Both the position numbers and the translations under genes were made by a program. A model generated the notes under the pieces. That model searched no databases. It worked only from the letters and a program-made list of their open reading frames with translations, and was not told the DNA's origin. From Roseomonas mucosa (GTDB taxonomy: Bacteria; Pseudomonadota; Alphaproteobacteria; Acetobacterales; Acetobacteraceae): a stretch of DNA of 64,000 bases. Below, piece after piece: positions 25,294-34,000 of the stretch (its first letter is position 1; every line of letters begins with the position of its first letter). The DNA is taken from positions 1-64,000 of the forward strand of contig CAMDWG010000006.1 in the NCBI GenBank assembly GCA_945878375.1. The letters are read 5' to 3'.

Positions 25294-25734
25294 ATGCGGC
25301 GCCTGATGGGGTCGCTACCGATTGGGCTTCTCGGGCTGGTGGTGCTGCTGCTGGCCCGGGATTTTCCGCCGATCCCAGGCCAGGCCTATGGGCCTGGCCT
25401 GTTCCCGATGCTGATCGGCGCGGGGCTCATCGCCTGCGCGATCGGGGCCGGGCTGCAGGCGCCGGTGCCGCGTGGAGTCCCGCCCACAACCTCCGCGCGC
25501 GTCGCGGCGCTGGCCTATGCGCTGGCGCCGCTGGTCGTGCTGGTGGCCTGGGATGTCGCGGGCTGGCCGCTGATCGCGCTGGTGCTCGGCACGGCGCTGC
25601 TCATGCTCGGCGGCGCGCGGCCGATCGTGGCGCTGGTCGCGGCCTTCTGCTTCGCCGCCGTGACCTGGGCGCTTTTCGCCATGCTGCTGCGCGTGCCCCT
25701 GCCGCGCGGTCCACTCGACTTCCTGCCCTACTGA
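25294..25734 (+). CDS. Tripartite tricarboxylate transporter small subunit TctB (cluster 2)
   Basis: About 146 residues with four hydrophobic helices and the TctB motif QAYGPGLFPMLIG. The ATG at 25294 (MRRLMGSLPIGLLGLVV) starts just before the first helix. A second ATG at 25306 is possible, and the longer upstream frame overlaps the receptor gene. tctA follows after 12 bases. Confidence 0.82.
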   Translation: MRRLMGSLPIGLLGLVVLLLARDFPPIPGQAYGPGLFPMLIGAGLIACAIGAGLQAPVPRGVPPTTSARVAALAYALAPLVVLVAWDVAGWPLIALVLGTALLMLGGARPIVALVAAFCFAAVTWALFAMLLRVPLPRGPLDFLPY

Positions 25735-25746
25735 GGACACTCCGGC

Positions 25747-27240
25747 ATGGATGCCCTGCTGCGCGCCGCCGGGATGATCGCCGACCCCCAGGTGATGCTG
25801 ACCATCCTGGCCGCGTCGTTCTTCGGCCTTGTGGTGGGCTTCATTCCCGGGCTGACGGCCACCATGGCCACCGCGCTGCTGGTGCCCTTCGCGATGTTCC
25901 TCGACCCCGTGGCCGCGATCGCGGCCATCGTCGCCTCCACCGCCATGGCGATCTTCGCGGGCGACATTCCGGGCACGCTGCTCCGCTTACCCGGGACGCC
26001 GGCTTCCGCCGCCTATGTGGACCATTCCTACCGCCTGGCGATGAGCGGCCGCGCGGGCGAGGTGCTGGGCGTGAACCTGATCTTCTCGGCGCTGGGCGGC
26101 GTCCTGGGCACGCTGGTCCTGGTGCTGGCGGCGCCGACGCTGGCGGATTACGCGCTGAGCCTGTCGTCCTTCGAGTTCTTCTGGCTCGCGGTGCTGGGGC
26201 TGTCCTGCGCTGTCTTCGTCGTGGGCGACAATGTCGCCAAGGGCGCGGCCGCGCTGCTGTTCGGGCTGCTGCTGGCGACGGTCGGGCGCGACTACACCTC
26301 CGGCTTCCCGCGCTTCAACTTCGGCGAGCCCGATCTGCTCGACGGCGTTCCCTTCGTCGCGGCGCTGATCGGCTTCTTCGCACTACCGGAGATCATCCGC
26401 ACCATGCTGGCGCCGGATGCCAAGGGCGCCACGCCGGTTGCCCAGGCGTCGCGCATCTTCGCGGGGATGGGTCGCGCCCTGCTTCGCTGGCGCTGGAACT
26501 TCCTGCGCTCCGGCCTGCTCGGCACAACGGTCGGCGCGCTGCCGGGGGCAGGCGCGGACACCGCGGCCTGGACCTCCTATGCCGTGTCGCGCCGGCTGTC
26601 CAAGGACCCCGAGGCCTGGAACCGCGATAGCGTGGAGGGCATCGTCGATGCCACCAGCGCCAACAATGCGGCGCTGTCCGGCGCCTGGATTCCGGCGCTG
26701 GTCTTCGCCATTCCTGGCGACACCATCACCGCCATCGCGATCGCCGTGCTGTACATGAAGAATGTCACGCCCGGGCCTTCGATCTTCCTCGAGAACGCGC
26801 ATGTGCTCTACGCGGTGTTCATCACCTTCTTCGTCGCCAACCTGCTGATGATCCCGCTGGGATGGCTCGCGATCCGCGCGGCGATCCCGATCCTGCGCCT
26901 GCCGCGCAAGATCTTGATGGCCCCGCTGCTGCTCTTCGCCTGCCTCGGCGCCTATTCGGTGGAGAACAGCATGTTCGGCATTGGCGTGATGCTGGCCTGC
27001 GGCTTCATCGGCTACTGGATGGAGGAGAACGGCTATCCGGTCGGTCCCGCGGTGCTCGGCATGGTGATGGGACGGCTGGTGGAGGAACACCTCATGACCT
27101 CGCTCATCAAGGTGCAGGGCGATGTGACGCGGTTCTTCGAGCGTCCGGTCGCCACGGCGCTCGCCCTCTTCACCCTGCTCGTCTGGCTCTGGCCACTGGC
27201 ACGCTGGCTGGCCCGGACCATGCGGCGCCGCGCGGCGTGA
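25747..27240 (+). CDS. Tripartite tricarboxylate transporter large subunit TctA (cluster 2)
   Basis: 497 residues, multispanning. It contains the TctA pattern GLVVGFIPGLTATMATALLVPF, FAGDIPGTLLRLPGTPASAA and, in the second half, GTTVGALPGAGADTAAWTSY and AIPGDTITAIAIAVLYMK. It couples carboxylate import to the ion gradient. The next gene begins within a few bases of its stop. Confidence 0.92.
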   Translation: MDALLRAAGMIADPQVMLTILAASFFGLVVGFIPGLTATMATALLVPFAMFLDPVAAIAAIVASTAMAIFAGDIPGTLLRLPGTPASAAYVDHSYRLAMSGRAGEVLGVNLIFSALGGVLGTLVLVLAAPTLADYALSLSSFEFFWLAVLGLSCAVFVVGDNVAKGAAALLFGLLLATVGRDYTSGFPRFNFGEPDLLDGVPFVAALIGFFALPEIIRTMLAPDAKGATPVAQASRIFAGMGRALLRWRWNFLRSGLLGTTVGALPGAGADTAAWTSYAVSRRLSKDPEAWNRDSVEGIVDATSANNAALSGAWIPALVFAIPGDTITAIAIAVLYMKNVTPGPSIFLENAHVLYAVFITFFVANLLMIPLGWLAIRAAIPILRLPRKILMAPLLLFACLGAYSVENSMFGIGVMLACGFIGYWMEENGYPVGPAVLGMVMGRLVEEHLMTSLIKVQGDVTRFFERPVATALALFTLLVWLWPLARWLARTMRRRAA

Positions 27241-27248
27241 TCCCCGCC

Positions 27249-28127
27249 ATGCGCATCGGCTTCATCGGCATCGGCATCATGGGCGAGGCGATGGTTCGCC
27301 GCCTGATGGACTGCGGGCACGGCCCCGTGACGGTGTGGAACCTCGAACCGGAACGGCTCGCGACCGTGGTGCCGCATGGCGCCATCCCCGCGCCGAGCCC
27401 GGCCGCCGTCGCGGCGGCGAGCGATGTCGTGATGCTCTGCGTGCTGCACACCGAAGCCGTCCGTAACGTCGTCTTCGGGGCGGAGGGCGTGGCGCGGGCA
27501 CCGGGCGGCCGGGGCAAGCTGCTGGTCGATCTCTCCACCGCCGATCCGGACGAGACACGCCGCATGGCGGCGGCGCTGCGGGCGGAGACAGGCATGGCGT
27601 GGGTCGATGCGCCCGTCTCCGGCGGGCCGCTGGCCGCGCGGGCCGGGACGCTGGCGGTGATGGCGGGCGGTGCGGAGGCCGATTTCGCCACAGCGCTGCC
27701 GCTGCTCCGCTCCCTCGCCGCCAATGTCACGCGGATGGGGGATATCGGGGCAGGCCAGACGACGAAGGTGATCAACCAGGCGATCGTCGGCACAGGCTTC
27801 GTGCTGATGGCCGAGGCGCTGACCCTGGCCGAGGCCGCGGGAATCGACGCGGCCGCCCTGCCCGGCTGTCTCGCCGGCGGCTTCGCCGACAGCGAGTTGC
27901 TGCGCCGTATCTGGCCGCAGATGCAGACCCGCCGATTCGAACCGCCAGCCAGCTATGCCCGCCAACTGCTGAAGGACATGAAGGCCGTGCAGGCCTTCGC
28001 AGAGGGCCTCGGGGCGGAGCTGCCCGTGGTCGCGGCCGCCGCGGCCCGCTATGCGGACTTCGTTTCGCAAGGTAATGAGTTGGCCGACAGCGCCGCGATC
28101 CTGCGGCTCTACCGTGCCGACGCGTGA
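27249..28127 (+). CDS. 3-Hydroxyisobutyrate-dehydrogenase-family oxidoreductase
   Basis: 292 residues with the N-terminal dinucleotide motif GFIGIGIMGEAMVRRL, the substrate motif DAPVSGGPLAARAGTLAVM and the catalytic Lys block GAGQTTKVINQ. Family members oxidise beta-hydroxyacids or reduce semialdehydes such as tartronate semialdehyde. ATG 27249 is used; an in-frame GTG at 27237 overlaps the tctA stop and is an alternative. Its position in the tct cluster suggests a hydroxy-acid step. Confidence 0.86.
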   Translation: MRIGFIGIGIMGEAMVRRLMDCGHGPVTVWNLEPERLATVVPHGAIPAPSPAAVAAASDVVMLCVLHTEAVRNVVFGAEGVARAPGGRGKLLVDLSTADPDETRRMAAALRAETGMAWVDAPVSGGPLAARAGTLAVMAGGAEADFATALPLLRSLAANVTRMGDIGAGQTTKVINQAIVGTGFVLMAEALTLAEAAGIDAAALPGCLAGGFADSELLRRIWPQMQTRRFEPPASYARQLLKDMKAVQAFAEGLGAELPVVAAAAARYADFVSQGNELADSAAILRLYRADA

Positions 28128-29083
28128 GTAACCAGATGGCCCCTTCCGCTGCCCGCTACCTGGCCTCCGGACGGGATGCCGACCTGCCGGTGATCGACGC
28201 GCACCACCATATCTGGGACCTGTCGGCCAACCACCATCCCTGGCTGGCCGAGGGGGCGCCGACGCAGTTCCGCTACGGCGACAGCAGCAAGCTGCGGCGC
28301 AACTACATGCCGGCCGATTACCGGCGGGACGCGGCGGGGCAGAACATCGTCGCCACGGTCTATATGGAAGCCGAGCACGACCCCGCCGACCCGCTGCGGG
28401 AGACGCGCTGGGTGCATGAGGTCGCTGCGCGCGAGGGGCTACCGCAGGCCATGGCCGGCGCCGTCTTCCTGGACCGTGACGACGCGCCGGATCTTATCCG
28501 CGCCCAGGCCGCCTTTCCCCTGGTCCGCAGCCTGCGCCACAAGCCGCGCGGGGTTGATGCCGCCACGGCCTACGATCCTGCACACCGCATCCCCGGGTCC
28601 ATGCGCTGCCCCCGTTGGCGCGCGGGCTATCGCCACTTGGCCGAGTCCGGCCTGTTCTTCGAATTGCAGACACCCTGGTGGCACCTGCCGGATGCGCTGG
28701 AACTCGCGCGCGACAATCCGGACACGCTGATCGTGCTGAACCATCTCGGCCTGCCGGCCAACCGCAGCGACCGGGGGCTGGCCGGTTGGCGCGAGGCGAT
28801 GGCGCGGCTTTCCGACGCCCCCAACATCCGCGTGAAGCTGTCCGGCATCTGCGTGCCGAGGGAGCCTTGGACGCCCGCCCTCAATGGCTGGATCGTGCTG
28901 GAGGCCGTGAAGCTGTTCGGCGCCGCGCGCTGCATGTGGGCCAGCAACTTCCCCGTGGACGGCCTTGTCTCCGGCTTCGGGGAGATCCTGGACGGGATGC
29001 GGGAGATCACGGCCAACCTGCCGCGGGAGGACCGCCTGCGGATCTTCCAAGGCACCGCCGCGGCGACCTACCGGCTGGCGTGA
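28124..29083 (+). CDS. Amidohydrolase-family lactonase-like enzyme (COG3618 type)
   Basis: 319 residues starting at a GTG that overlaps the previous stop. The metal motif VIDAHHHIWDLSANHHPWL is characteristic of the fuconolactonase / 2-pyrone-4,6-dicarboxylate lactonase group; IVATVYMEAEHDP, NHLGLPANRS and MWASNFPVDGL follow in family order. It would hydrolyse a sugar lactone or related ester to feed the neighbouring acid pathway (inference). Last gene of the plus-strand cluster. Confidence 0.86.
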   Translation: MSNQMAPSAARYLASGRDADLPVIDAHHHIWDLSANHHPWLAEGAPTQFRYGDSSKLRRNYMPADYRRDAAGQNIVATVYMEAEHDPADPLRETRWVHEVAAREGLPQAMAGAVFLDRDDAPDLIRAQAAFPLVRSLRHKPRGVDAATAYDPAHRIPGSMRCPRWRAGYRHLAESGLFFELQTPWWHLPDALELARDNPDTLIVLNHLGLPANRSDRGLAGWREAMARLSDAPNIRVKLSGICVPREPWTPALNGWIVLEAVKLFGAARCMWASNFPVDGLVSGFGEILDGMREITANLPREDRLRIFQGTAAATYRLA

Positions 29084-29097
29084 GGCGACGCCGGCAC

Positions 29098-29127
29098 GCG
29101 ACCCGGCGGCCAGCGCCGCCGGGTCGC
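29098..29127. terminator. Bidirectional terminator hairpin
   Basis: Perfect 12-bp stem GCGACCCGGCGG / CCGCCGGGTCGC with a 6-base loop, filling the gap between the convergent lactonase-like and CBS-protein genes. Confidence 0.75.
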
Positions 29128-29134
29128 GCGCCGC

Positions 29135-30265
29135 TCAGCGCCGGGCCGTGGCGTGGCCCTGCTTGCCGCGGTCCCGCGCCATGCCGGACAGGGCGCGGCC
29201 GATCCCCTGCCAAGCGCCAGCTTCCCGCGCCAGATCACCGAGCGAGACGATGCCGACAAGGCGCTTGTCGCGGTTCAGCACCGGCATGCGCCGGAGTTGG
29301 CGTCCCCGCATGCTCTCCGCCACCGCGCCCAGATCCTCATCCTCGAAGACATAGGCGGTGCCGGGCGTCATCACCTCCCGCACCTTGGTGCGGGCCGGAT
29401 CCTTGCCCTCGGCCAGCACACGCACCGCCAGGTCGCGATCGGTGATCATGCCGATGAGCCGGTCATTCTCGCCGACCGGGACGGCGCCGGCATCGGCCTC
29501 GCCCATCAGGCGGGCGGCCTGCTGGACGCTGTCCTCCGGATTCACGACACGGACATCGCGGGTCATCACCTCCGCCACGCGCGGGCCGCGCTGGTCCTGG
29601 CCGCCGCCACGGTTCTGGCGTCCCTCGCCATTGCGGCGCTCCATCTGCTCCTCCAGCGGGCGCAGCGCCTCATCGGCTGTGCGGCGCGTGGCGCGGAGCA
29701 TGGTCGCGCCGCCCTCGACCAGGGTTTCGAGATACTCGCGCATGAAGGAACCCTGCAGTTCCACCACGGCGCCGGGGTTGGTGCGCCTCAACATCTCCTG
29801 CGTCATTCGCAGGTTCGTCCGCATCACGCCGTTCATCAGCTGACTCATCGCATCCTGCATGTCCTGCAGCCCGCCGCCGGCGGTCCGCGGCATCATCATC
29901 AGGCGGCCGATGTCATGCGCCATGCGGCGGATCGCCTCCGCGGTACGTTCGGCGGTCTCCTCCATGTCATGCGCGGCGCCCTCGGCCATGTCGCGGCCGC
30001 CCTCGGCAAGGGTCTGCGTGCCGCTGCGCGCCATCTCGCCCATCGCCTCGCCGCCGCGTTGCATCGCCTCCGTGCCCATCTCGGCATTGGCGCGCATCGC
30101 GGTGGTCGCGGCCTGTCCGCCGCGCTGGCCGGTCTCCGCGCCGGCCTCGGCGCCCTGGCGCATCTGCGCGCCTCCGGCACGCGCGGCCTCCTGCGGGCTG
30201 CGGCCGCCGCGCTCACGGCCAGCCTCGCCCGCGCCGGGCGTGTCCTGCTGCCTGGTCTCTGCCAT
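29135..30265 (-). CDS. Phasin-like helical domain fused to two CBS domains
   Basis: 376 residues. Residues 1-95 are low-complexity and Gly/Ala/Glu/Gln-rich with repeated GAEAG/MQRGGEAM-like units. About 95-230 is amphipathic and helical like phasins (DMQDAMSQLMNGVMRTNLRM, SFMREYLETLVEGGATMLRA). Residues 240-360 hold two CBS repeats (VAEVMTRDVRVVNPEDSVQQ ... IGMITDRDLAVRV; VREVMTPGTAYVFEDEDLGA ... LVGIVSLGDLA). The ATG at 30265 has AGGAG 7 bases upstream. CBS pairs bind adenine nucleotides; phasins coat polyester granules. Nucleotide-regulated granule or membrane association is inference. Confidence 0.75.
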   Translation of the reverse strand: MAETRQQDTPGAGEAGRERGGRSPQEAARAGGAQMRQGAEAGAETGQRGGQAATTAMRANAEMGTEAMQRGGEAMGEMARSGTQTLAEGGRDMAEGAAHDMEETAERTAEAIRRMAHDIGRLMMMPRTAGGGLQDMQDAMSQLMNGVMRTNLRMTQEMLRRTNPGAVVELQGSFMREYLETLVEGGATMLRATRRTADEALRPLEEQMERRNGEGRQNRGGGQDQRGPRVAEVMTRDVRVVNPEDSVQQAARLMGEADAGAVPVGENDRLIGMITDRDLAVRVLAEGKDPARTKVREVMTPGTAYVFEDEDLGAVAESMRGRQLRRMPVLNRDKRLVGIVSLGDLAREAGAWQGIGRALSGMARDRGKQGHATARR

Positions 30266-30515
30266 GCTGCCACTCCTCGCTTGTCGTGTTGGGATGCGAT
30301 CCGGCAGCCATGGCTTCGGCGACCGGGTCCTGGGCAAGCGGCAGGGTGGATCGTCCGGCCACGCCCCCACGGACCGGATCTCAACGAGGCGCGGCGGGAT
30401 GGGTTGCCCGCCGAGGCGCGGACAATACGCAGAAGGCGCAGAAGGCGGATGCGGTTCCGCACCGGGCGCGGGACGAAACGTGCCGGGCCCGGCGGAACGG
30501 TGGCGCGGCCTCGCC

Positions 30516-32144
30516 TCAGACCGTGTCCGGCGCCTCCCGGCCCCGGATGAAATCGGCCGCCTTCTCCGCGATCATCATCGTCGTGGCGTAGGTGTTGGCC
30601 GAGGGCATCGCCGGCATGATCGACGCATCGACGATCCGCAGCGCCTCCATCCCATGCACCAGCAACCGGTCGGAGACCACCGCGCCGGGGTCCGTCGCGG
30701 GGCCCATGCGCGCCGTGCCGATCAGGTGGTAGGTCGTGCTGCCGTTCTTCTTCGCGAAATCCAGCAGCTCGTCATCCGTCTGCGCCTCGGCGCCGGGCAG
30801 CGTCTCCAGATCCAGGAAGGCGGCCAGCTGCGGCGTGCCCAGCATCCGCCGCACAAGCCGGATGCCACCGAGATGGACGCGGACATCCATCGGGTCCGAG
30901 AGATAGTTCGGGTTGATCTCCGGATCCTCGAACACATCCGCGCTGCGCGCGCGGACCCAGCCATGGCTTTCCGGCCTGTGCTGCCAGGACCCCGCGGTTA
31001 CCCCCGGATAGTCGTCCAGGATATAGACCTTCCCCGCGGCGTAGGAGCCGGGGGTGAAGACGCATTGCAGGTCGGGCTGGTCGAGCCCCTCGAAGCTCTT
31101 CCAGAACACATGCACATGCGACGGCGCGGTCGCCAGGATGTTCGGCCGGCGCGTCGCCCAGCGCGCAAGCTGCAGGCCGAGCTTCAGGCCGCGCGACAAT
31201 TCGTTCAGCGTCTCCACCCCCGGCTTCGCCCGCATGACGATGCGGGAGGCGTAGTGGTCGCGGAAATTCGCGCCAACCCCGCGCAACTCATGCACCACCG
31301 GCACGCCGAGCCGTCCCAGCAGATCCGCCGGCCCGACGCCCGAGACCTGCAGCAGCCGCGCCGTGTTGACCGTGCCGGTGGACAGGATCACCTCTCGCCG
31401 CGCGCGAACTTCCTTTGCCGGCGCGCCGGGCGCGGCGAGGTAGCGGATGCCGACCGCGCGCTTGCCTTCAAACAGAATGCGGCTGGCGCGGGCGTTGGTG
31501 CGGACCTCCAGGTTCTTCCGCGCCATGGCGGGATGGAGGAAGGCGCGCGCAGCGGAGACGCGGCGCCCGTTGCGGATGGTGCGCTGGAAATAGCCGACCC
31601 CCGCCTGGTCGCCCGAATTGTAGTCCCGCGTGCGCGGGATGCCGAGGCCGATGCAGCCCTGGATGAAGGCTTCCGAGACAGGGTGGATCCAATCCATGTC
31701 GGTGACCGGCACCGCGTCCGCATTGCGGCCGCGCGTGTCGTCGGACAGGCCGATGCGGTTCTCGCTGCGCCGGTAATAGGGCAGGCAATCCGCATAGCCC
31801 CAGCCGCGATTGCCGCGCTGCGCCCAGTTGTCGAGATCCGCCGGCTGGCCACGATTGTAGATCATGCCATTCACCGAGGACCCGCCGCCGAGCGTGCGGC
31901 CCTGGATCGTCGGGATGCTGCGCCCGCCGGTCATCTCCGTCGGTTCCGTGCGGAACTGCCAGGTGACGGAGGGATCGACCATCGTCTTGATGAAGCCGGC
32001 CGGGATGTGGATCCAGGGATTGCGGTCGGGCGGGCCCGCTTCCAGCACGCAGACGGTGACGGCGGGGTCTTCCGTCAGCCGGGCCGCCAGCACCGATCCG
32101 GCGGCGCCGGAGCCTACGATCACATAGTCGAAGCTGTCGGTCAT
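30516..32144 (-). CDS. GMC-family FAD oxidoreductase (choline-dehydrogenase-like)
   Basis: 542 residues. N-terminal FAD motif DYVIVGSGAAGSVLAARL, GMC signature 1 around GRTLGGGSSVNGMIYNRG, signature 2 around VILSTGTVNTARLLQVSGVG, and the C-terminal HLIGTARMG plus DASIMPAMPSANTYATTMMI block. Oxidises an alcohol with FAD; substrate unknown. The ATG at 32144 shares its A with the TGA of the upstream RidA gene (a GTG at 32147 also fits). It forms a unit with RidA. Confidence 0.9.
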   Translation of the reverse strand: MTDSFDYVIVGSGAAGSVLAARLTEDPAVTVCVLEAGPPDRNPWIHIPAGFIKTMVDPSVTWQFRTEPTEMTGGRSIPTIQGRTLGGGSSVNGMIYNRGQPADLDNWAQRGNRGWGYADCLPYYRRSENRIGLSDDTRGRNADAVPVTDMDWIHPVSEAFIQGCIGLGIPRTRDYNSGDQAGVGYFQRTIRNGRRVSAARAFLHPAMARKNLEVRTNARASRILFEGKRAVGIRYLAAPGAPAKEVRARREVILSTGTVNTARLLQVSGVGPADLLGRLGVPVVHELRGVGANFRDHYASRIVMRAKPGVETLNELSRGLKLGLQLARWATRRPNILATAPSHVHVFWKSFEGLDQPDLQCVFTPGSYAAGKVYILDDYPGVTAGSWQHRPESHGWVRARSADVFEDPEINPNYLSDPMDVRVHLGGIRLVRRMLGTPQLAAFLDLETLPGAEAQTDDELLDFAKKNGSTTYHLIGTARMGPATDPGAVVSDRLLVHGMEALRIVDASIMPAMPSANTYATTMMIAEKAADFIRGREAPDTV

Positions 32145-32542
32145 CACGCGGTCTTCCAGGCCACCAGGTCGATCTCCACCAGCGCGCCGCGTGCGAGGCC
32201 CGTGACGCCGATGGTGGTGCGCGCGGGCAGGCGATCGGCGGGGAAATAGGATGCGTAGGTACGGTTCATAGCCGCGTAGTCGCGTTCAAAATCCGTCAGG
32301 TAGATGCGCGCCTGCACCACATCGGACAGCGCATAGCCCGCCCCCGCCAGCACGCGCTGGAGGTTCGCCATCACCTGCCTGGTCTGCGCCTCGACCCCCT
32401 CGGGCAGCGGCTGGAGGTTGTCGGCGGGATCGGTCGGCATCTGCCCCGTCACCAGCAGCCACGGCCCGACGCGCACGGCATGGCTGAAGGGCGCGACCCG
32501 GTCCGGGCCATCCGGCAGGGTGAGGAACACGGGAGCATCCAT
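32144..32542 (-). CDS. RidA/YjgF-family protein
   Basis: 132 residues with RidA features: PFSHAVRVGPWLLVTGQMP, QVMANLQRVLAGAGYALSDV, ARIYLTDFERDYAAMNRTYA and the conserved Arg in LPARTTIGV. RidA enzymes hydrolyse reactive enamines and imines; family members also serve in specific catabolic routes. The ATG at 32542 gives the usual length; upstream frame extension is spurious. Overlaps the GMC gene and follows the SDR gene by 16 bases. Confidence 0.88.
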   Translation of the reverse strand: MDAPVFLTLPDGPDRVAPFSHAVRVGPWLLVTGQMPTDPADNLQPLPEGVEAQTRQVMANLQRVLAGAGYALSDVVQARIYLTDFERDYAAMNRTYASYFPADRLPARTTIGVTGLARGALVEIDLVAWKTA

Positions 32543-32558
32543 GGCTGTGCCCTTCTCG

Positions 32559-33362
32559 TCAGAGGTTGCGCCGTGCGGCGCGCAGCGTGGGCAGGCCGAT
32601 CCCCGTGGCCTCGAACCCGCCATCCACCGCGATGACCTGTCCGGTGATGTAGCTGGCGCGGGCGCTGCAGAGGAAGACGATGGTCTCCGCCAATTCGCTT
32701 TCCAGCCCGTACCGGTTCAGCGGGATCGTGTCGTGGTAGTCCTTGCGGATCTCCGGCGAATGGACCGCCTTCGCCATCGCGGTGTCCACCGGCCCGGGCG
32801 CCACCGCGTTCACGCGGATGCCGAGCGCGGCCAGTTCCACTGCCTGCTGCTTGGTCAGATGCGCCAGCGCCGCCTTGCTAGTGCCATAGGCAACCCGCAG
32901 CGTGGACGCGCGCAGGCCGGAGATGGAGGTGATGTTCACCACCGCCCCGCCGCCGCCCTCTGCCATCAGCGGCGCGGCCGCGTTGGTGGCGACGAAGGGG
33001 CCGGTGAGGTTCACGGCCATCACCCGCGCCCATTCCTCCGGAGTCGTCTCCAGCATCGGCTTGAAGACGGCGGTGCCGGCATTGTTCACCAGCGCATCAA
33101 GCCGCCCGAACAGCGCCGCCGCCCGACGCACCGCGGCCTGGACCGAGGCGACCTCTGCCACGTCGCAGGGCAGCGCGAGCGTCGCGCCCGGGGCGTCGAG
33201 GGCGGCCATCGCGGCATCGAGCAGCGCCGGATCGATATCCAGCAGCGCGACGCGCCAGCCCTCGGCCAGGAAGCGCCGCGCGGTGGCGAGGCCGATGCCG
33301 CGACCGGCACCGGTGACCAGCGCCACCGGCGGGCCGGGCCGGGGGGCGGTTGCTGGCGGCAT
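32559..33362 (-). CDS. Short-chain dehydrogenase/reductase
   Basis: 267 residues. Cofactor motif ALVTGAGRGIGLATARRF, NNAG (LVNNAGTAVFKP), catalytic Ser in NITSISG and YxxxK in AYGTSKAA, ending with GQVIAVDGGFEATG. A classical SDR of about 260 residues. It begins the minus-strand SDR-RidA-GMC operon, so an alcohol/ketone conversion linked to the GMC enzyme is plausible. ATG 33362 chosen because the fold starts 15 residues later. Confidence 0.9.
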   Translation of the reverse strand: MPPATAPRPGPPVALVTGAGRGIGLATARRFLAEGWRVALLDIDPALLDAAMAALDAPGATLALPCDVAEVASVQAAVRRAAALFGRLDALVNNAGTAVFKPMLETTPEEWARVMAVNLTGPFVATNAAAPLMAEGGGGAVVNITSISGLRASTLRVAYGTSKAALAHLTKQQAVELAALGIRVNAVAPGPVDTAMAKAVHSPEIRKDYHDTIPLNRYGLESELAETIVFLCSARASYITGQVIAVDGGFEATGIGLPTLRAARRNL

Positions 33363-33553
33363 GGATGCGTCCTCCGTTCTCCGCGCGTGGCCTGGGCATG
33401 GTTCCACGCCGCGCGGCATCCGCCCAGGGGGCGTCAAAAGACACGGCGCGGCACAAGGCGGCGCCGACCACCGGCGGCCGCCTCGCGCAGGGGTGATGCC
33501 GCTTCGCGCGCCTGCCGCCGCACATCTTCTGCAGCAGCAGCGGGAGAGACGGC

Positions 33554-33988
33554 ATGCCCAGCACAGGCCTCGAGGTCTTGGATCGGACGATCCAGCTCAC
33601 GCATATCTGGCTCGACGAGATCATGGATGCGACCGGCGAGGACCGGCAGGCCGCGTGGCACGCGCTCGGCGCCGTGTTGCGCGCGCTGCGGGACCGCCTG
33701 CCCATCGAGGTGGCGATGCATCTCGGCGCGCAGCTACCCCTGCTGGTGCGCGGCACCTATGCCGAGCAATGGCACCTCGCCGGCCCGCCCACGCCGGTGC
33801 GGGGGATGGAGGAGTTCCTGGACCTCGTGGCCTCGCATCTGGGCCGGGGACGCGCGATCGGGCCGGATGCCGCGACGGCCGCCGTCTTCCGGACGCTGGT
33901 GCGGCATATCGATGCGGGCCAGGTGGACAAGGTGCTGGCCGTGCTGCCCGGCGAGATCCGTGATGCGCTTCGCGCGGCGACGAGCTGA
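33554..33988 (+). CDS. DUF2267-family protein
   Basis: 144 residues matching the DUF2267 pattern: RTIQLTHIWLDEIMDATGED-x-AWHALGAVLRALRDRLP, EVAMHLGAQLPLLVRGTYAEQW and a C-terminal KVLAVLPGEIRDAL. Function is not established; such genes often sit with universal stress proteins, as here. It is 12 bases ahead of the UspA gene. Confidence 0.85.
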   Translation: MPSTGLEVLDRTIQLTHIWLDEIMDATGEDRQAAWHALGAVLRALRDRLPIEVAMHLGAQLPLLVRGTYAEQWHLAGPPTPVRGMEEFLDLVASHLGRGRAIGPDAATAAVFRTLVRHIDAGQVDKVLAVLPGEIRDALRAATS

Positions 33989-34000
33989 GCGGAGGGGAAC

